Below are positions 14,842-23,732 of a stretch of 64,000 bases of DNA, piece after piece. The position numbers were made by a program, and so were the translations under genes. Source of the stretch: Pantoea piersonii (GTDB lineage: Bacteria; Pseudomonadota; Gammaproteobacteria; Enterobacterales; Enterobacteriaceae); assembly GCF_003612015.1 (NCBI RefSeq), contig NZ_RARB01000004.1, positions 248,001-312,000 on the forward strand, in the 5' to 3' direction. Position 1 is the stretch's first letter, and each line of letters begins with the position of its first letter. The notes below the pieces were generated by a model. That model saw only the letters and a program-made list of their open reading frames with translations, searched no databases and was not told where the DNA came from.

Positions 14842-15650
14842 TATTGCCCCCGATTGCTGGTTAAGGATGGTGTGGTCAGCGCGCCCTCGGGGCGCTTTAG
14901 CACTTCTTCGACCTCTTTCAGGCCGCTCTGCGGCGCGGTGAGGCGACGACGACCGGTGCGGTAGCGCACGTCGATATAGTTCACCGCATGGGTCAGCGGC
15001 ACGGTAATCACCAGGTAGAAAAGCCCTGCCAGCATCAGCGGCGACAGGTTGCCGGTAAGCACCGCCGCGTCCTGTCCGACGCGGAACAGCTCGCGCTGGC
15101 CGGTCATCAGGCCGAGCAGGTAGACCAGCGACGAGTCTTTAATAATGGCGATAAACTGGTTCACGATAGCGGGCAGCACGCGGCGGATGCCCTGCGGGAT
15201 CACCACCTGGCGCATCGCGCGGCCGTAGCTCATGCCCAGCGCGCGGCACGCCTCCATCTGCCCGCGCTCCACGCTCTGAATACCGGCGCGGAAAATCTCG
15301 CCCATATAGGCGCTGGCGATCAGGCTGAGGGCGAAAATGCCGAGCGGGTAGGGCGTCGGCCCGAACAATTGATAGCTGAAGCGCGCCAGGCCCTGCCCAA
15401 TCAGCAGAATGGTCAGAATCGACGGCAGGCCGCGAAACAGGTCGGTATAAAGACGCGCGGGCAGCCGCAGCCAGCGCGACGGCGAAATGCCCATCAGCGC
15501 CAGCAACAGGCCGAACAGCGTGCCGAGCAGCGTGGCGGCGACTGAGATGATCAGAGTGTTGACCAGCCCGGTCGCCAACAGCTGCGGCAGCACTTCCTTC
15601 ATTGAGTCGAAATCGAAGAAGGTGCGGGAAAGCATTGTCAGAAGATCCAT
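14841..15650 (-). CDS. Amino-acid ABC transporter permease
   Basis: A 269-residue HisMQ-type permease with about five membrane segments and the EAA loop EACRALGMSYGRAMRQVVIP. The C-terminus has about 40 polar residues beyond the last membrane helix (RTGRRRLTAPQSGLKEVEEV), a longer tail than usual. Only one permease gene is present, so the transporter would use a homodimeric channel. The stop overlaps the ATPase start by one base. Confidence 0.93.
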   Translation of the reverse strand: MDLLTMLSRTFFDFDSMKEVLPQLLATGLVNTLIISVAATLLGTLFGLLLALMGISPSRWLRLPARLYTDLFRGLPSILTILLIGQGLARFSYQLFGPTPYPLGIFALSLIASAYMGEIFRAGIQSVERGQMEACRALGMSYGRAMRQVVIPQGIRRVLPAIVNQFIAIIKDSSLVYLLGLMTGQRELFRVGQDAAVLTGNLSPLMLAGLFYLVITVPLTHAVNYIDVRYRTGRRRLTAPQSGLKEVEEVLKRPEGALTTPSLTSNRGQ

Positions 15651-15723
15651 CGCCGTACTCCATCAGTACGCGTGACGGACGATGCCGTCACTGGTGAAAA
15701 GCCGAACGCTCAGCGCTCACGCA

Positions 15724-16536
15724 TTACTGGCCGCCGGGCAGATACTGCTCAGGCATCGGCGAGCCGGGAAACCACTTCTGATAAAGCTGTTTCCAGGTGC
15801 CGTCCTGCATGGCGGCTTTGATCGCCTTGTCGAGCGCGGCCTTAAACGCCGGTTTATTTTTGGCGATGGCGACGCCCGCCGGCGCATCGAACGACGGAAT
15901 ATCGGCGGCGGAGATCAGCTTGAAGCGTTCGGCGTAGCTTTTGGCCGCTTCATAGTCGAGGAATACCGCGTCCAGCGTGCCGTTGTTCAGCGCGGAGACC
16001 GCAGCGTTATTGTCAGGAAAGCGCACCACGTCGCTCTGAGTGAAGTGCTGGACGGCGTAGTTCTCCTGCAGCGTGCCCTGAACCACCCCGAGCCGATGCT
16101 TCGCCAGCGTCTCAACGTTTTTCACGCCGCTGTCGCTGCGCGTCAGCACCGTGAGGTAGCCCGCCAGATAGCCGGTAGAGAAGTCCACCGTCTTCTCGCG
16201 CGCCGGGGTGATGCCGATAGCGGCGACCGCGGCGTCAAACTGACCGTTGGCAACGGCGGGCAGGATGGCGGAGAAATCCTGTCCGACGAAATCCACCTGA
16301 TCGATGCCCATGCGGTGCGCCACATTTTTAAAGAACTCCACGTCGAAGCCGGTGAACTGGCCGCTGGCGTCGGTAAAGGTATAGGGTTTAGAGTCGCCCA
16401 CGCTGGCGATGCGCAGGTGGCCCGGCTCCAGCAGCCCGTAGGGGTTATCGCTGCTGGCCGCCAGCGTGCTGAACGAGAGTGAACAGAGTGCGATTGCGGC
16501 GCCGCACAGGGCGCTCAGGTGAATTGGCGATTTCAT
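15724..16536 (-). CDS. Amino-acid ABC transporter substrate-binding protein (family 3)
   Basis: A 270-residue periplasmic solute-binding protein with a signal peptide ([14 protein letters not shown], cleavage at about residue 27). Family signatures include [17 protein letters not shown] and [20 protein letters not shown]. Such proteins bind polar amino acids or opine-like compounds; the ligand is unknown here. It is the first gene of the four-gene minus-strand unit and its promoter region carries two LacI-type operators. Confidence 0.93.
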   Translation of the reverse strand: MKSPIHLSALCGAAIALCSLSFSTLAASSDNPYGLLEPGHLRIASVGDSKPYTFTDASGQFTGFDVEFFKNVAHRMGIDQVDFVGQDFSAILPAVANGQFDAAVAAIGITPAREKTVDFSTGYLAGYLTVLTRSDSGVKNVETLAKHRLGVVQGTLQENYAVQHFTQSDVVRFPDNNAAVSALNNGTLDAVFLDYEAAKSYAERFKLISAADIPSFDAPAGVAIAKNKPAFKAALDKAIKAAMQDGTWKQLYQKWFPGSPMPEQYLPGGQ

Positions 16537-16596
16537 AGCTCATCCGTTTTTGCAGGTTAAACATCAGAGACAGTCGAGCCGGTAGTAATAGAGTTA

Positions 16597-16610
16597 TGAG
16601 ACCGGTCTCA
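16597..16610. promoter_or_regulatory. LacI-family operator 1
   Basis: TGAGACCGGTCTCA is a perfect 14-bp palindrome with the central CG typical of LacI-family operators. It lies between the substrate-binding protein gene and the divergent LacI gene. Confidence 0.85.
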
Positions 16611-16640
16611 ACGCAGGTGACGACAAGAGCACAGTTGTTG

Positions 16641-16654
16641 TGAGACCGGTCTCA
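16641..16654. promoter_or_regulatory. LacI-family operator 2
   Basis: A second exact copy of TGAGACCGGTCTCA, 44 bases from the first. That is about four helical turns, so two repressor dimers would sit on the same face of the DNA. Confidence 0.85.
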
Positions 16655-16731
16655 AGGCGTTACAATGAGTTTAAGCACAGCCTTTTTTCGACGTCAATCT
16701 TCCTGTCATCAACCTGTGATTCGAATTAATT

Positions 16732-17802
16732 ATGACCATTCAAAAAATGCGATCCAAAGCGCCTACCGTTGCTGACGTCGCCCGGGCGGCCAGCGTTTCA
16801 AAAGCGCAGGCGGCCAGGGCGCTCGGCGGCTACGGCGCCGTCAGTGAAGAGGTACAGACGCGAGTCAACCGCGCGGCGGCATCGCTGGGCTACCGGCCTA
16901 ACGAGGTGGCGCGCACCATGAACACCGGGCGATCTAACACGATCGGCGTGATTGTCGGCGATATCGAGAACCCGCATTTTGGTCTGGCGCTGCGCGGCAT
17001 GGCCGACGTGGCGCGCCAGGCGGGCTTTCATCTGCTGCTGGGCAACAGCGATGAGAAAGGGCAGGCCGAGCAGGATGCGGTGCGGGTAATGCTGGAGAAG
17101 CGGGTCGACGGCATTATCGTCGCTCCCAGCCACTCGTCGCGGGAGAAAAACGGCCATCTGCTACAGGTTCTGGAAGAGGGACGCGCGCTCAGGTTGTTCG
17201 ATCGTGCAGTAATTGATCTGGATGTCGAAGCGATCTGCTGCGATTTTACCGCCGTGGCGCGCGAGGCGACGCAGCAACTGCTGGAGGCGGGTCATGAACG
17301 CATCGCCTATATCACCAGCATGGAGCTGGAGGGGGAGTACCGCGAAGCGGCGGACTTTGGCCTGACGCCGGTGGCGCAGCGCGTAGGCGGCATGATGGCG
17401 GCTTTTGCCGCCGCCGGTCGTCGCTATGACACCTCGCTAATCCAGGCGAATGCCGGTAGCGACGCGCAGATCGCGCGCATCGTCGAGACGCTGTGGCAGC
17501 GCAGCGCGCCGCCGACCGCGCTGATCGCTTCCGACAGCCTGGTCGCCATGTCGCTGCTGCGCGCCGTGGCGCAGCGCGGGCTGCGTATCCCGCAGGATCT
17601 CTCGTTCATCATGTACGATAACTTTCCCTGGAGCGAAATCGTCGCGCCGCCGCTGACGGTGGTGGCGCAGCCGGTCTATGAGATGGGCCGCGAAGCGGCG
17701 CGTCGCCTGATTGCCGACATTCGCGGCGAGCCGGTCGGCCCGCTGCCCGCCTTCGGCGCCGAGCTTATTCTGCGGCACTCTGTCGCCGCGCCCGCTCCGT
17801 AG
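16732..17802 (+). CDS. LacI family transcriptional regulator of the amino-acid uptake locus
   Basis: A 356-residue LacI/GalR regulator. The N-terminal HTH reads TVADVARAASVSKAQAARAL (residues 12-31) with the hinge helix VARTMNTGRSNTIG. The sugar-binding-protein-like effector domain follows (IVGDIENPHFGLALRGM). A spacing change in the HTH (ARALGGYGAVSEE instead of the usual SRVLN) is minor. It is transcribed away from the ABC operon, and the two perfect palindromes between them are its most likely operators, giving autoregulation as well. The 3' end overlaps the convergent MocR gene by 38 bases. Confidence 0.92.
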   Translation: MTIQKMRSKAPTVADVARAASVSKAQAARALGGYGAVSEEVQTRVNRAAASLGYRPNEVARTMNTGRSNTIGVIVGDIENPHFGLALRGMADVARQAGFHLLLGNSDEKGQAEQDAVRVMLEKRVDGIIVAPSHSSREKNGHLLQVLEEGRALRLFDRAVIDLDVEAICCDFTAVAREATQQLLEAGHERIAYITSMELEGEYREAADFGLTPVAQRVGGMMAAFAAAGRRYDTSLIQANAGSDAQIARIVETLWQRSAPPTALIASDSLVAMSLLRAVAQRGLRIPQDLSFIMYDNFPWSEIVAPPLTVVAQPVYEMGREAARRLIADIRGEPVGPLPAFGAELILRHSVAAPAP

Positions 17803-19264
17803 CGGACGGCGCAGCGTCCAGCAGCCGACGGATTTGTCGCGCCCCCGCCTTAAGCTGCGCGGTGCCGGTATTGCCGTAGCCCAGCACCAGCCCGCGCGGC
17901 GGCGCATCGCCAGTGCAGTAGCTGGAGAGCGCGCCAGGGGCGTAACCGGCCTGCCACAGCCGCGCCGCCAGCGCAACGTCGTCGATCTCGTCAGCCAGCC
18001 GCAGCACCAGATGCAGGCCGCATTCGCCGCCCAGCAGCCTGACGTTTTCGCCCAGCGTCTCGCGCAGTGCCTGTCGCAGCGTCTGCTGTCGCTGACGGTA
18101 AAGACGGCGCATCTTGCTCAGGTGACGCGTAAAGTCGCCGCTGGCGATAAAAGCGGCCAGCGCCTGCTGCTCAAGGCGGTTGCCGCCGCGCAGCAGCTCA
18201 TGCAGCGCCGGACGCAGCGTCGTCGCCAGCGCGGCAGGCAGCACCATAAACCCCAGGCGCAGCGCGGGAAACAGCGTTTTGCTGAATGAACCGATATAGA
18301 TAACCGGTGCGCCGGACGTCATGCCCTGCATGGCGCCGATCGGTTCGCCAACGTAGCGAAAATCGCCGTCGTAATCATCCTCGATAATCCACGCCTGATG
18401 CATCTGCGCCTGTGCAAGCAGCGCCAGCCTGCGCGCCGCGCTCATCACCGCGCCGGTTGGGTACTGATGGGTTGGCGAACAGTAGATCAGGCGCGGCGGA
18501 GCGCTCTGCCACAGCCGGGCGTCGGGCGCTAATCCCTGCTCATCCACCGCAACCGGCTGCACGCGCAGGCTACCGGCCAGCATGGCCGCTTTCGCGCCGC
18601 GATAGCCGGGTTCTTCCACCCAGCCGGTATCGCCGGGATTGCTGAGCAGCGTGACGCAGAGCGACAGTGCCTGCTGCGCGCCCTCGGTGATAACGATCTG
18701 CTGCGGCTGGCAGCGCACGCCGCGCGTCAGGCTGAGATGCTGAGCCAGCGCAACGCGCAGCGCCATTTCGCCCAGCGGATCGCCATAGCCCAGCAGGCGC
18801 TGTGGCGTGTCGCTCAGCACCCTGTTAAGCGCGCGACGCCAGGCGGCGAAAGGAAAGTGCGTCAGCGCCGGCACGCCGGGACGCAGCGGCATCTCTTCGC
18901 TGCTGTAGCGGTGGCCGGAACGCAGCAGCGCTACTCGGTCGGCCACCGGCGCTTCGCTGCCGACGGAGGGGGCAGGCGGGGCGGGCAGCGCAATCGGGCT
19001 GACGCGGCTGCCCTGACGATTGCTAATCAGATACCCTTCCGCCTGCAGCTGCATCCAGGCATTGATAACCGTGTTCCGCGAAATCCGCAGATCCTGCGCC
19101 AGCTGGCGCGTCGCGGGCAGGCGCGTGCCTGCCGGAAGCTGGCCCGTCAGGATCGCGCGCTTCACGCGCAGAAAAAGCTGCTGCTGAAGGGTTTCGCCGT
19201 CGCGCAAGGCGAGCGGGGCGGAGAGCAGCTGGCCGGTCGGGAAGGGGCGGGCATCAGGCATCAT
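17765..19264 (-). CDS. MocR/PdxR-type PLP-dependent transcriptional regulator
   Basis: A 499-residue fusion of an N-terminal GntR-type winged helix (about residues 28-95; QLAQDLRISRNTVINAWMQL) and a class I aminotransferase-like domain. The PLP lysine is in IGSFSKTLFPALRLGF, and IIEDDYDGDFRY is the family hallmark. MocR proteins sense PLP or its adducts and activate divergent genes. The neighbouring divergent gene encodes a GNAT acetyltransferase, which is the likely target. There is no pdxST in the window. Confidence 0.92.
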   Translation of the reverse strand: MMPDARPFPTGQLLSAPLALRDGETLQQQLFLRVKRAILTGQLPAGTRLPATRQLAQDLRISRNTVINAWMQLQAEGYLISNRQGSRVSPIALPAPPAPSVGSEAPVADRVALLRSGHRYSSEEMPLRPGVPALTHFPFAAWRRALNRVLSDTPQRLLGYGDPLGEMALRVALAQHLSLTRGVRCQPQQIVITEGAQQALSLCVTLLSNPGDTGWVEEPGYRGAKAAMLAGSLRVQPVAVDEQGLAPDARLWQSAPPRLIYCSPTHQYPTGAVMSAARRLALLAQAQMHQAWIIEDDYDGDFRYVGEPIGAMQGMTSGAPVIYIGSFSKTLFPALRLGFMVLPAALATTLRPALHELLRGGNRLEQQALAAFIASGDFTRHLSKMRRLYRQRQQTLRQALRETLGENVRLLGGECGLHLVLRLADEIDDVALAARLWQAGYAPGALSSYCTGDAPPRGLVLGYGNTGTAQLKAGARQIRRLLDAAPSATERARRQSAAE

Positions 19265-19348
19265 GGATCCATCATTCTCTCTGGCGGTGGCGCTTTTTAG
19301 CCTACCAGAAAAGCGGCAATCTCAGGATGACCACAACAAGGAGATGCT

Positions 19349-20062
19349 ATGTCACACACCATCAATGAATATGGCCAGCCGGTGGGCCAGCCTTTGCCGG
19401 GCTGGCAGCCGCGCCCGCTTCCGCAGCGCGAGACGCTGGAGGGACGCTACTGTCGGCTGGAGCCGCTAAGCCTGGCGCAGCACAGCGACGATCTGTTTGC
19501 CGCCTGGGCGCTGGCGCAGGATGGCCGCGACTGGACCTATCTGTTCGCCGGGCCTTTTAACGACCGGGCTGAATGGCTCAGCTATATGCAGCAGATGGAG
19601 AACAGCCGCGATCCGCTGCATTTCGCCGTGGTTGATCGCGAAAGCGGGCGCGCAGTGGGCACGCTGGCGCTGATGCGCATCGTGCCGGAACATGGCGTGA
19701 TCGAAGTCGGGCACGTCGCCTTTTCGCCGCTGTTGAAACAGACGCGGCAGGCGACCGAAGCCCATTATCTGCTGATGCGCTACGCCTTTGAGCAGCTCGG
19801 CTATCGTCGCTATGAGTGGAAATGCGACAGCCTGAACGCGCCTTCGCGCCGCGCCGCCGCACGGCTGGGCTTTCAGTATGAGGGCGAGTTCCGCCAGGCG
19901 ATTGTGTATCGCGGGCGAACGCGCGACACCAGCTGGTTCTCGATTATCGACGGCGAGTGGCCGCAGGTGAAAAGGGGCTTTGAGCGCTGGCTGGCCGTGG
20001 AGAACTTTGATGCCGGGCAGAAGCAGCGGGAACGGCTGGAGACGCTGCGGCAGACCCTCTAG
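19349..20062 (+). CDS. GNAT family N-acetyltransferase (RimJ/RimL type)
   Basis: A 237-residue acetyltransferase with the RimL-like domain: GRAVGTLALMRIVPEHGVIE, followed by the motif HYLLMRYAFEQLGYRRYEWK and the NAPSRRAAARLGFQYEG acetyl-CoA-region segment. AAGGAG precedes the ATG. It is divergent from the MocR regulator gene. Proteins of this subgroup are often annotated as acting on amino acids or antibiotics, but the substrate is unknown. Confidence 0.9.
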   Translation: MSHTINEYGQPVGQPLPGWQPRPLPQRETLEGRYCRLEPLSLAQHSDDLFAAWALAQDGRDWTYLFAGPFNDRAEWLSYMQQMENSRDPLHFAVVDRESGRAVGTLALMRIVPEHGVIEVGHVAFSPLLKQTRQATEAHYLLMRYAFEQLGYRRYEWKCDSLNAPSRRAAARLGFQYEGEFRQAIVYRGRTRDTSWFSIIDGEWPQVKRGFERWLAVENFDAGQKQRERLETLRQTL

Positions 20063-20669
20063 GTTTTAGACGTTACGTATATAAAATGGCTAAATGCTGA
20101 CGTTTCATTCTGCTGATGCGTCAGCATAAATAGCGGGTTCTCTCTTTATGAAACCGGTCTTTGCTAAATTTCCGTTCTCATTTTGGAACGCATTTTAATT
20201 TTTTGATCGTTGTATTTTATTAGCGTAAAGATAAATGCGGCCACCTCTTGCCTGACAACAATATTCTTATTTGAGAATGAGCAGGGATATATTAAGGCTG
20301 CTAAAGGCTAATAAAGAAAACGCGCTTTCGCTAACGCATTGAATGCTATTGTTAAATTTATAACATTGTGTTTTTTGTAAGGTTAATGTAATGGAAAAGG
20401 TAATAAAATAGATCTTCAAATCAGGAAAATGAGAGTATATAGTGCCTGAGTGGTTAGCACAGGGAATCACTTAAAGATTATCGCCAGGTGAGGGCTGAAT
20501 TAATGGAATGCGTTATAAGAACGATTCATTTCAGGCTGGGTGTTCCTATTCAAATCCTGAGCAATCAGTAAAATAAAACTCAACGTTAACCCGTCGCAGG
20601 GCGTAATGCCTGTTTAACGTGTGGCTAACGTAACGTTTCTCGTTAAATTGACTACTTAGACATCACCTT
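20063..20669. other. Intergenic AT-rich region before the CadC-like gene
   Basis: About 600 bases with a sharp fall in GC content compared with the genes to the left. It leads into the fimbrial locus and may mark its left border. No convincing gene, tRNA or repeat was seen. Confidence 0.35.
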
Positions 20670-21245
20670 ATGGAAAATTATTACCTTATTGACGGACGCC
20701 TCTGTTTTTATCCTGTGACGAACGTACTCAAGCCGCTCGATGACAGTATAGCTGAGGTTGTTTTAAGTAAACCCGCTTCGCGTTGCTTTTTATTACTGAT
20801 TGAGCGGCAGGGCGAGGTGGTGAGTCATGATGATTTCATTAATGAGGTATGGGGTAAAAAGGGTATTGTTGTCACAAGAAATACCTATTACCAGAGCATA
20901 TCTATTTTAAGGAAAAGGTTAAAAGCGCTGGGTTTTGACGACGATGTTATTGTTACCTTGCCGCGTAAAGGGCTTATGCTTTCAGAAGAGGTAGCGGTTA
21001 TTAAGCAAAACAATCTCAACCCTGAGTCTGTTAGCGCTGAGGCAGAAGAAGCCAGCGCGCCCGATGGCGCCGCAATGACCGGCAGCAGTTTACCGGACGA
21101 CAATCAGCAGACACTCCTTCATGCTAGCGAAACCGAAAAGAATAACAGTCAATCCTGGCTCTTAAAGGTGAAAGCCAGATATGGTGGTGTGATAATAGCA
21201 GCCATTGTTTGCGCGCTGGTCGTGGCGGTTTATCTGTCTTTGTGA
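20670..21245 (+). CDS. CadC/ToxR-like membrane-anchored transcriptional regulator
   Basis: Encodes 191 residues. The N-terminal about 100 form an OmpR/ToxR-type winged helix (SRCFLLLIERQGEVVSHDDF then VTRNTYYQSISILRKRLKA). A low-complexity acidic linker follows, and one C-terminal membrane segment (GGVIIAAIVCALVVAVYLSL) ends the protein. Almost no residues follow that segment, so unlike CadC it has no periplasmic sensor domain. It lies 530 bases upstream of a fimbrial operon in the same orientation, so control of those genes is likely. Confidence 0.85.
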   Translation: MENYYLIDGRLCFYPVTNVLKPLDDSIAEVVLSKPASRCFLLLIERQGEVVSHDDFINEVWGKKGIVVTRNTYYQSISILRKRLKALGFDDDVIVTLPRKGLMLSEEVAVIKQNNLNPESVSAEAEEASAPDGAAMTGSSLPDDNQQTLLHASETEKNNSQSWLLKVKARYGGVIIAAIVCALVVAVYLSL

Positions 21246-21776
21246 AAGGCTCTGCTCTTTCATATAAAAAACTTGATCTACTTCTTCTTTTAACTGCATG
21301 CCTCCGGGCATGTTTCTCTGCCTCAAACTTATCTTCTCCTCAGAAGCAAATTTCCCTTTCTAAACGCAGAGCGTTGTCGCACCCTATGTAATAAAACAAC
21401 GGATTTAAATCCCAGGCTTGTCTGAAGCTAGTGATGATATTTTCCGCGAATAACGATCTGTTTTTTACCTGCCGTTTTTATTTAACTTCCGTTCCGTTTT
21501 TATAATCCATGATGTATTTAAGTTAATATCGAACGTTTTTACACGCCTCTTTGATTAAGATGCTTTTTTGCTGCGTGCTAATAAGTAAATAAAGTCGTTT
21601 TCGTTTTGTGAATTTAGCGCGTAACTGTTTTATTTTCACTTTTTTTGTATCCCTTCATGACTAATTATAGCCCCCGTTGAAGAGAACGCGTCTTAACAGG
21701 CGTAATACACTCTGGTTCTGTTCTCTATCAGCCCTATGGAAACTCTTTGTGTAATTATAATCTGGAGAAAAGAAAA
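21246..21776. promoter_or_regulatory. Leader and promoter region of the fimbrial operon
   Basis: A 530-base AT-rich stretch between the regulator and the major fimbrin gene. A small hairpin CATGCC / GGCATG (21297-21312) may end the regulator transcript. I looked for the inverted repeats of an invertible fim switch and did not see any. Confidence 0.45.
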
Positions 21777-22322
21777 ATGGGTAAAACGAAAGTTGCTCTG
21801 CTGGCGGCTTCTCTGTTACTGGCGAACGTCGGCGCTCAGGCAGCATCAAGCGTGACTGCTTCAGGCGGCACCATTCACTTTACGGGTAGTCTGGTAAATG
21901 CCGCTTGCGCGGTTGCCACCGAATCTGCGGATCAAACTGTAGCCCTGGGTGAATACCGTACCGGTGCTTTCTCGGCGGTTGGCGATAAAACGGCGCTGAT
22001 TCCTTTCGAAATTGTGCTGAACGAATGTGACACCAGCGTATCTACTGCCGCTACCGTTACCTTCACCGGTCAGACTGACAATGAGAACTCCGGCCTCTTT
22101 GCGGTTAACTCCTCTTCTAACCAGACAACGGCAACTGGCGTAGGTATTCAGATCCTGGATACTGCAGATAAAGAAGTAACGCCGGGCACCGCAACGTCTT
22201 CTTTCACCCTGGCTGACGGCACCAACACGATGCACTACACCGCACGCTATGTTTCAACCAGCGCCACACCAACAGCCGGTGTTGCTAACGCCGACGTCAC
22301 CTTTGTCGTTAACTACTCATAA
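21777..22322 (+). CDS. Major type 1-like fimbrial subunit
   Basis: A 181-residue FimA-type pilin. The ATG at 21777 is chosen because GGAG sits upstream and a clean signal peptide follows (LLAASLLLANVGAQA). The mature protein has an N-terminal donor strand, the pilin cysteines (VNAACAVA and LNECDTS) and the family end VTFVVNYS with penultimate tyrosine. It is the first gene of a six-gene chaperone-usher operon and, by position, the main rod subunit. Confidence 0.9.
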   Translation: MGKTKVALLAASLLLANVGAQAASSVTASGGTIHFTGSLVNAACAVATESADQTVALGEYRTGAFSAVGDKTALIPFEIVLNECDTSVSTAATVTFTGQTDNENSGLFAVNSSSNQTTATGVGIQILDTADKEVTPGTATSSFTLADGTNTMHYTARYVSTSATPTAGVANADVTFVVNYS

Positions 22323-22370
22323 TATCGACGTTAACGTGAAGTGATTTGAATTAAAGAAGGAGACTAAAAA

Positions 22371-22955
22371 ATGCTTAATCGGACTATCTCTTTATTCATT
22401 TTTTCTGGTCTCCTTCTTTATTGCTCGTGGTGTTCCGCTGATATTGGCATCTATAACCAGGGCAAGGTGAAAATGCGCGGTAACCTCATCAATGGCGCAT
22501 GCGTTGTTACAGTCAATAACCATGCTTCAGATGATATTATTGTGGATATGGGGAGTTACAGAAGCGATCAGCTAAAAGAGGTTGGCTTCTATCCTGACAA
22601 AGAGTACGTCACGTTCCGGATCTACGTAGGGCAGTGCAATATCGATTCTAAAAGAAACATTGAAATAGTGTTTAACGGTGAAACGGCACCTGAAGACAGC
22701 ACGCTGTTCAGGGTGTATACCGACAAAACGCCTTCGGCCCTGAAAGAAGAAAGGGGCAGTAAAGAGGTTGGCCTGGGGCTGGCTCTGTTCGACCAGGAAT
22801 ATAATGCGCTTATTCCCAACAGGGTACTCAGTAGTTCGAAATTTCGTGGAAGAGACGGGTTACTGACTTTTCTGGCAAAATATAAAGTATTAAAAAATGA
22901 AGTGCGTCCCGGAGAGCTTTTCTCCGAAGTGAATTTTAAGGTTTTTTATCCCTGA
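22371..22955 (+). CDS. FimI/FimA-like minor fimbrial subunit
   Basis: A 194-residue pilin-domain protein with a signal peptide ending about residue 23 (LLLYCSWCSADIG). It has the pilin cysteine pair (NGACVVTV and VGQCNID) and a pilin-like end FKVFYP. It sits between the major pilin and chaperone genes, where FimI lies in the E. coli fim operon, so it may terminate or anchor the rod. It is less similar to the major pilin than the last subunit gene of the operon. Confidence 0.82.
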   Translation: MLNRTISLFIFSGLLLYCSWCSADIGIYNQGKVKMRGNLINGACVVTVNNHASDDIIVDMGSYRSDQLKEVGFYPDKEYVTFRIYVGQCNIDSKRNIEIVFNGETAPEDSTLFRVYTDKTPSALKEERGSKEVGLGLALFDQEYNALIPNRVLSSSKFRGRDGLLTFLAKYKVLKNEVRPGELFSEVNFKVFYP

Positions 22956-22973
22956 TAACGCAGAGATTTTAAC

Positions 22974-23687
22974 ATGACACTATTCAGTTCTCCTCTGAGA
23001 AGAGGAATGGCTTCGCTTTTTGTTTTTTTTGCGCTTGTATTTGCTAACAGTTATTCAGCTGTAGCGGGTGGCGTGTTGCTTGGCGCCACGCGGGTGATTT
23101 ATTCTCAGGGCGATAAACAGGCGTCTCTCGCCGTTAAAAATACGGATGATAAACTTCGCTACCTTATTCAGACGTGGGTTGAAGACAAAGGCGGAAAGAA
23201 ATCATCTGATTTTATTATTACGCCGCCTTTATTTGTCAGTAATGCCAAGAGTGAAAATACGCTCAGAATCGTCTACGTTGGCGGCGCGCTGCCTACTGAC
23301 AGAGAATCCGTGTACTACCTTAATTCCAAAGCGATCCCTGAGTTCGATAAAGATAAGCTTGAAAATAAAAACGTGCTAAAAATGGCGGTGCTGACGCGTA
23401 TTAAGATATTCGTCAGGCCGAAAGATCTTGCTTTAATGTCAGAAAGCGCCCCCGAAGCGCTAAAGTTCCATTTTGACGGCAGCAAGCTGACAATTGATAA
23501 CCCAACTCCTTATTATGTTTCGCTCGTTCAGTTTTATGTGGGCGGAAAAGAACAGCCTAACACCCTGGTTGCACCTAAAGGTAAAACAATAGTTAACACC
23601 GGGAACTCTATAAAAAGAGATATTACCTATAAAGCGGTGAATGATTACGGTGCAATAACGAAAAAATACAATGGTGTGCTTTTTTAA
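22974..23687 (+). CDS. Periplasmic fimbrial chaperone (PapD/FimC family)
   Basis: A 237-residue chaperone with a signal peptide (FVFFALVFANSYSAVAGG) and two immunoglobulin-like domains. Family marks are the early TRVIYSQGDKQASL, the FGS-type SVYYLNSKAIP and KIFVRPKDLAL. It stabilises pilin subunits by donor-strand complementation and delivers them to the usher encoded next. Confidence 0.93.
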   Translation: MTLFSSPLRRGMASLFVFFALVFANSYSAVAGGVLLGATRVIYSQGDKQASLAVKNTDDKLRYLIQTWVEDKGGKKSSDFIITPPLFVSNAKSENTLRIVYVGGALPTDRESVYYLNSKAIPEFDKDKLENKNVLKMAVLTRIKIFVRPKDLALMSESAPEALKFHFDGSKLTIDNPTPYYVSLVQFYVGGKEQPNTLVAPKGKTIVNTGNSIKRDITYKAVNDYGAITKKYNGVLF

Positions 23688-23732
23688 CAGAGAGTCTGCC
23701 CGCCATTGTTCCAGTGAATACGGATTATTAAA

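Noticed and set aside
20140..20170. GAAACCGGTCTTTG resembling the LacI operator TGAGACCGGTCTCA
   Set aside because: Only the central bases agree and the dyad is broken, so it is probably a chance match.
21246..21776. Possible fim-type invertible switch before the fimbrial operon
   Set aside because: No pair of inverted repeats of suitable length and spacing was seen and no recombinase gene is nearby.
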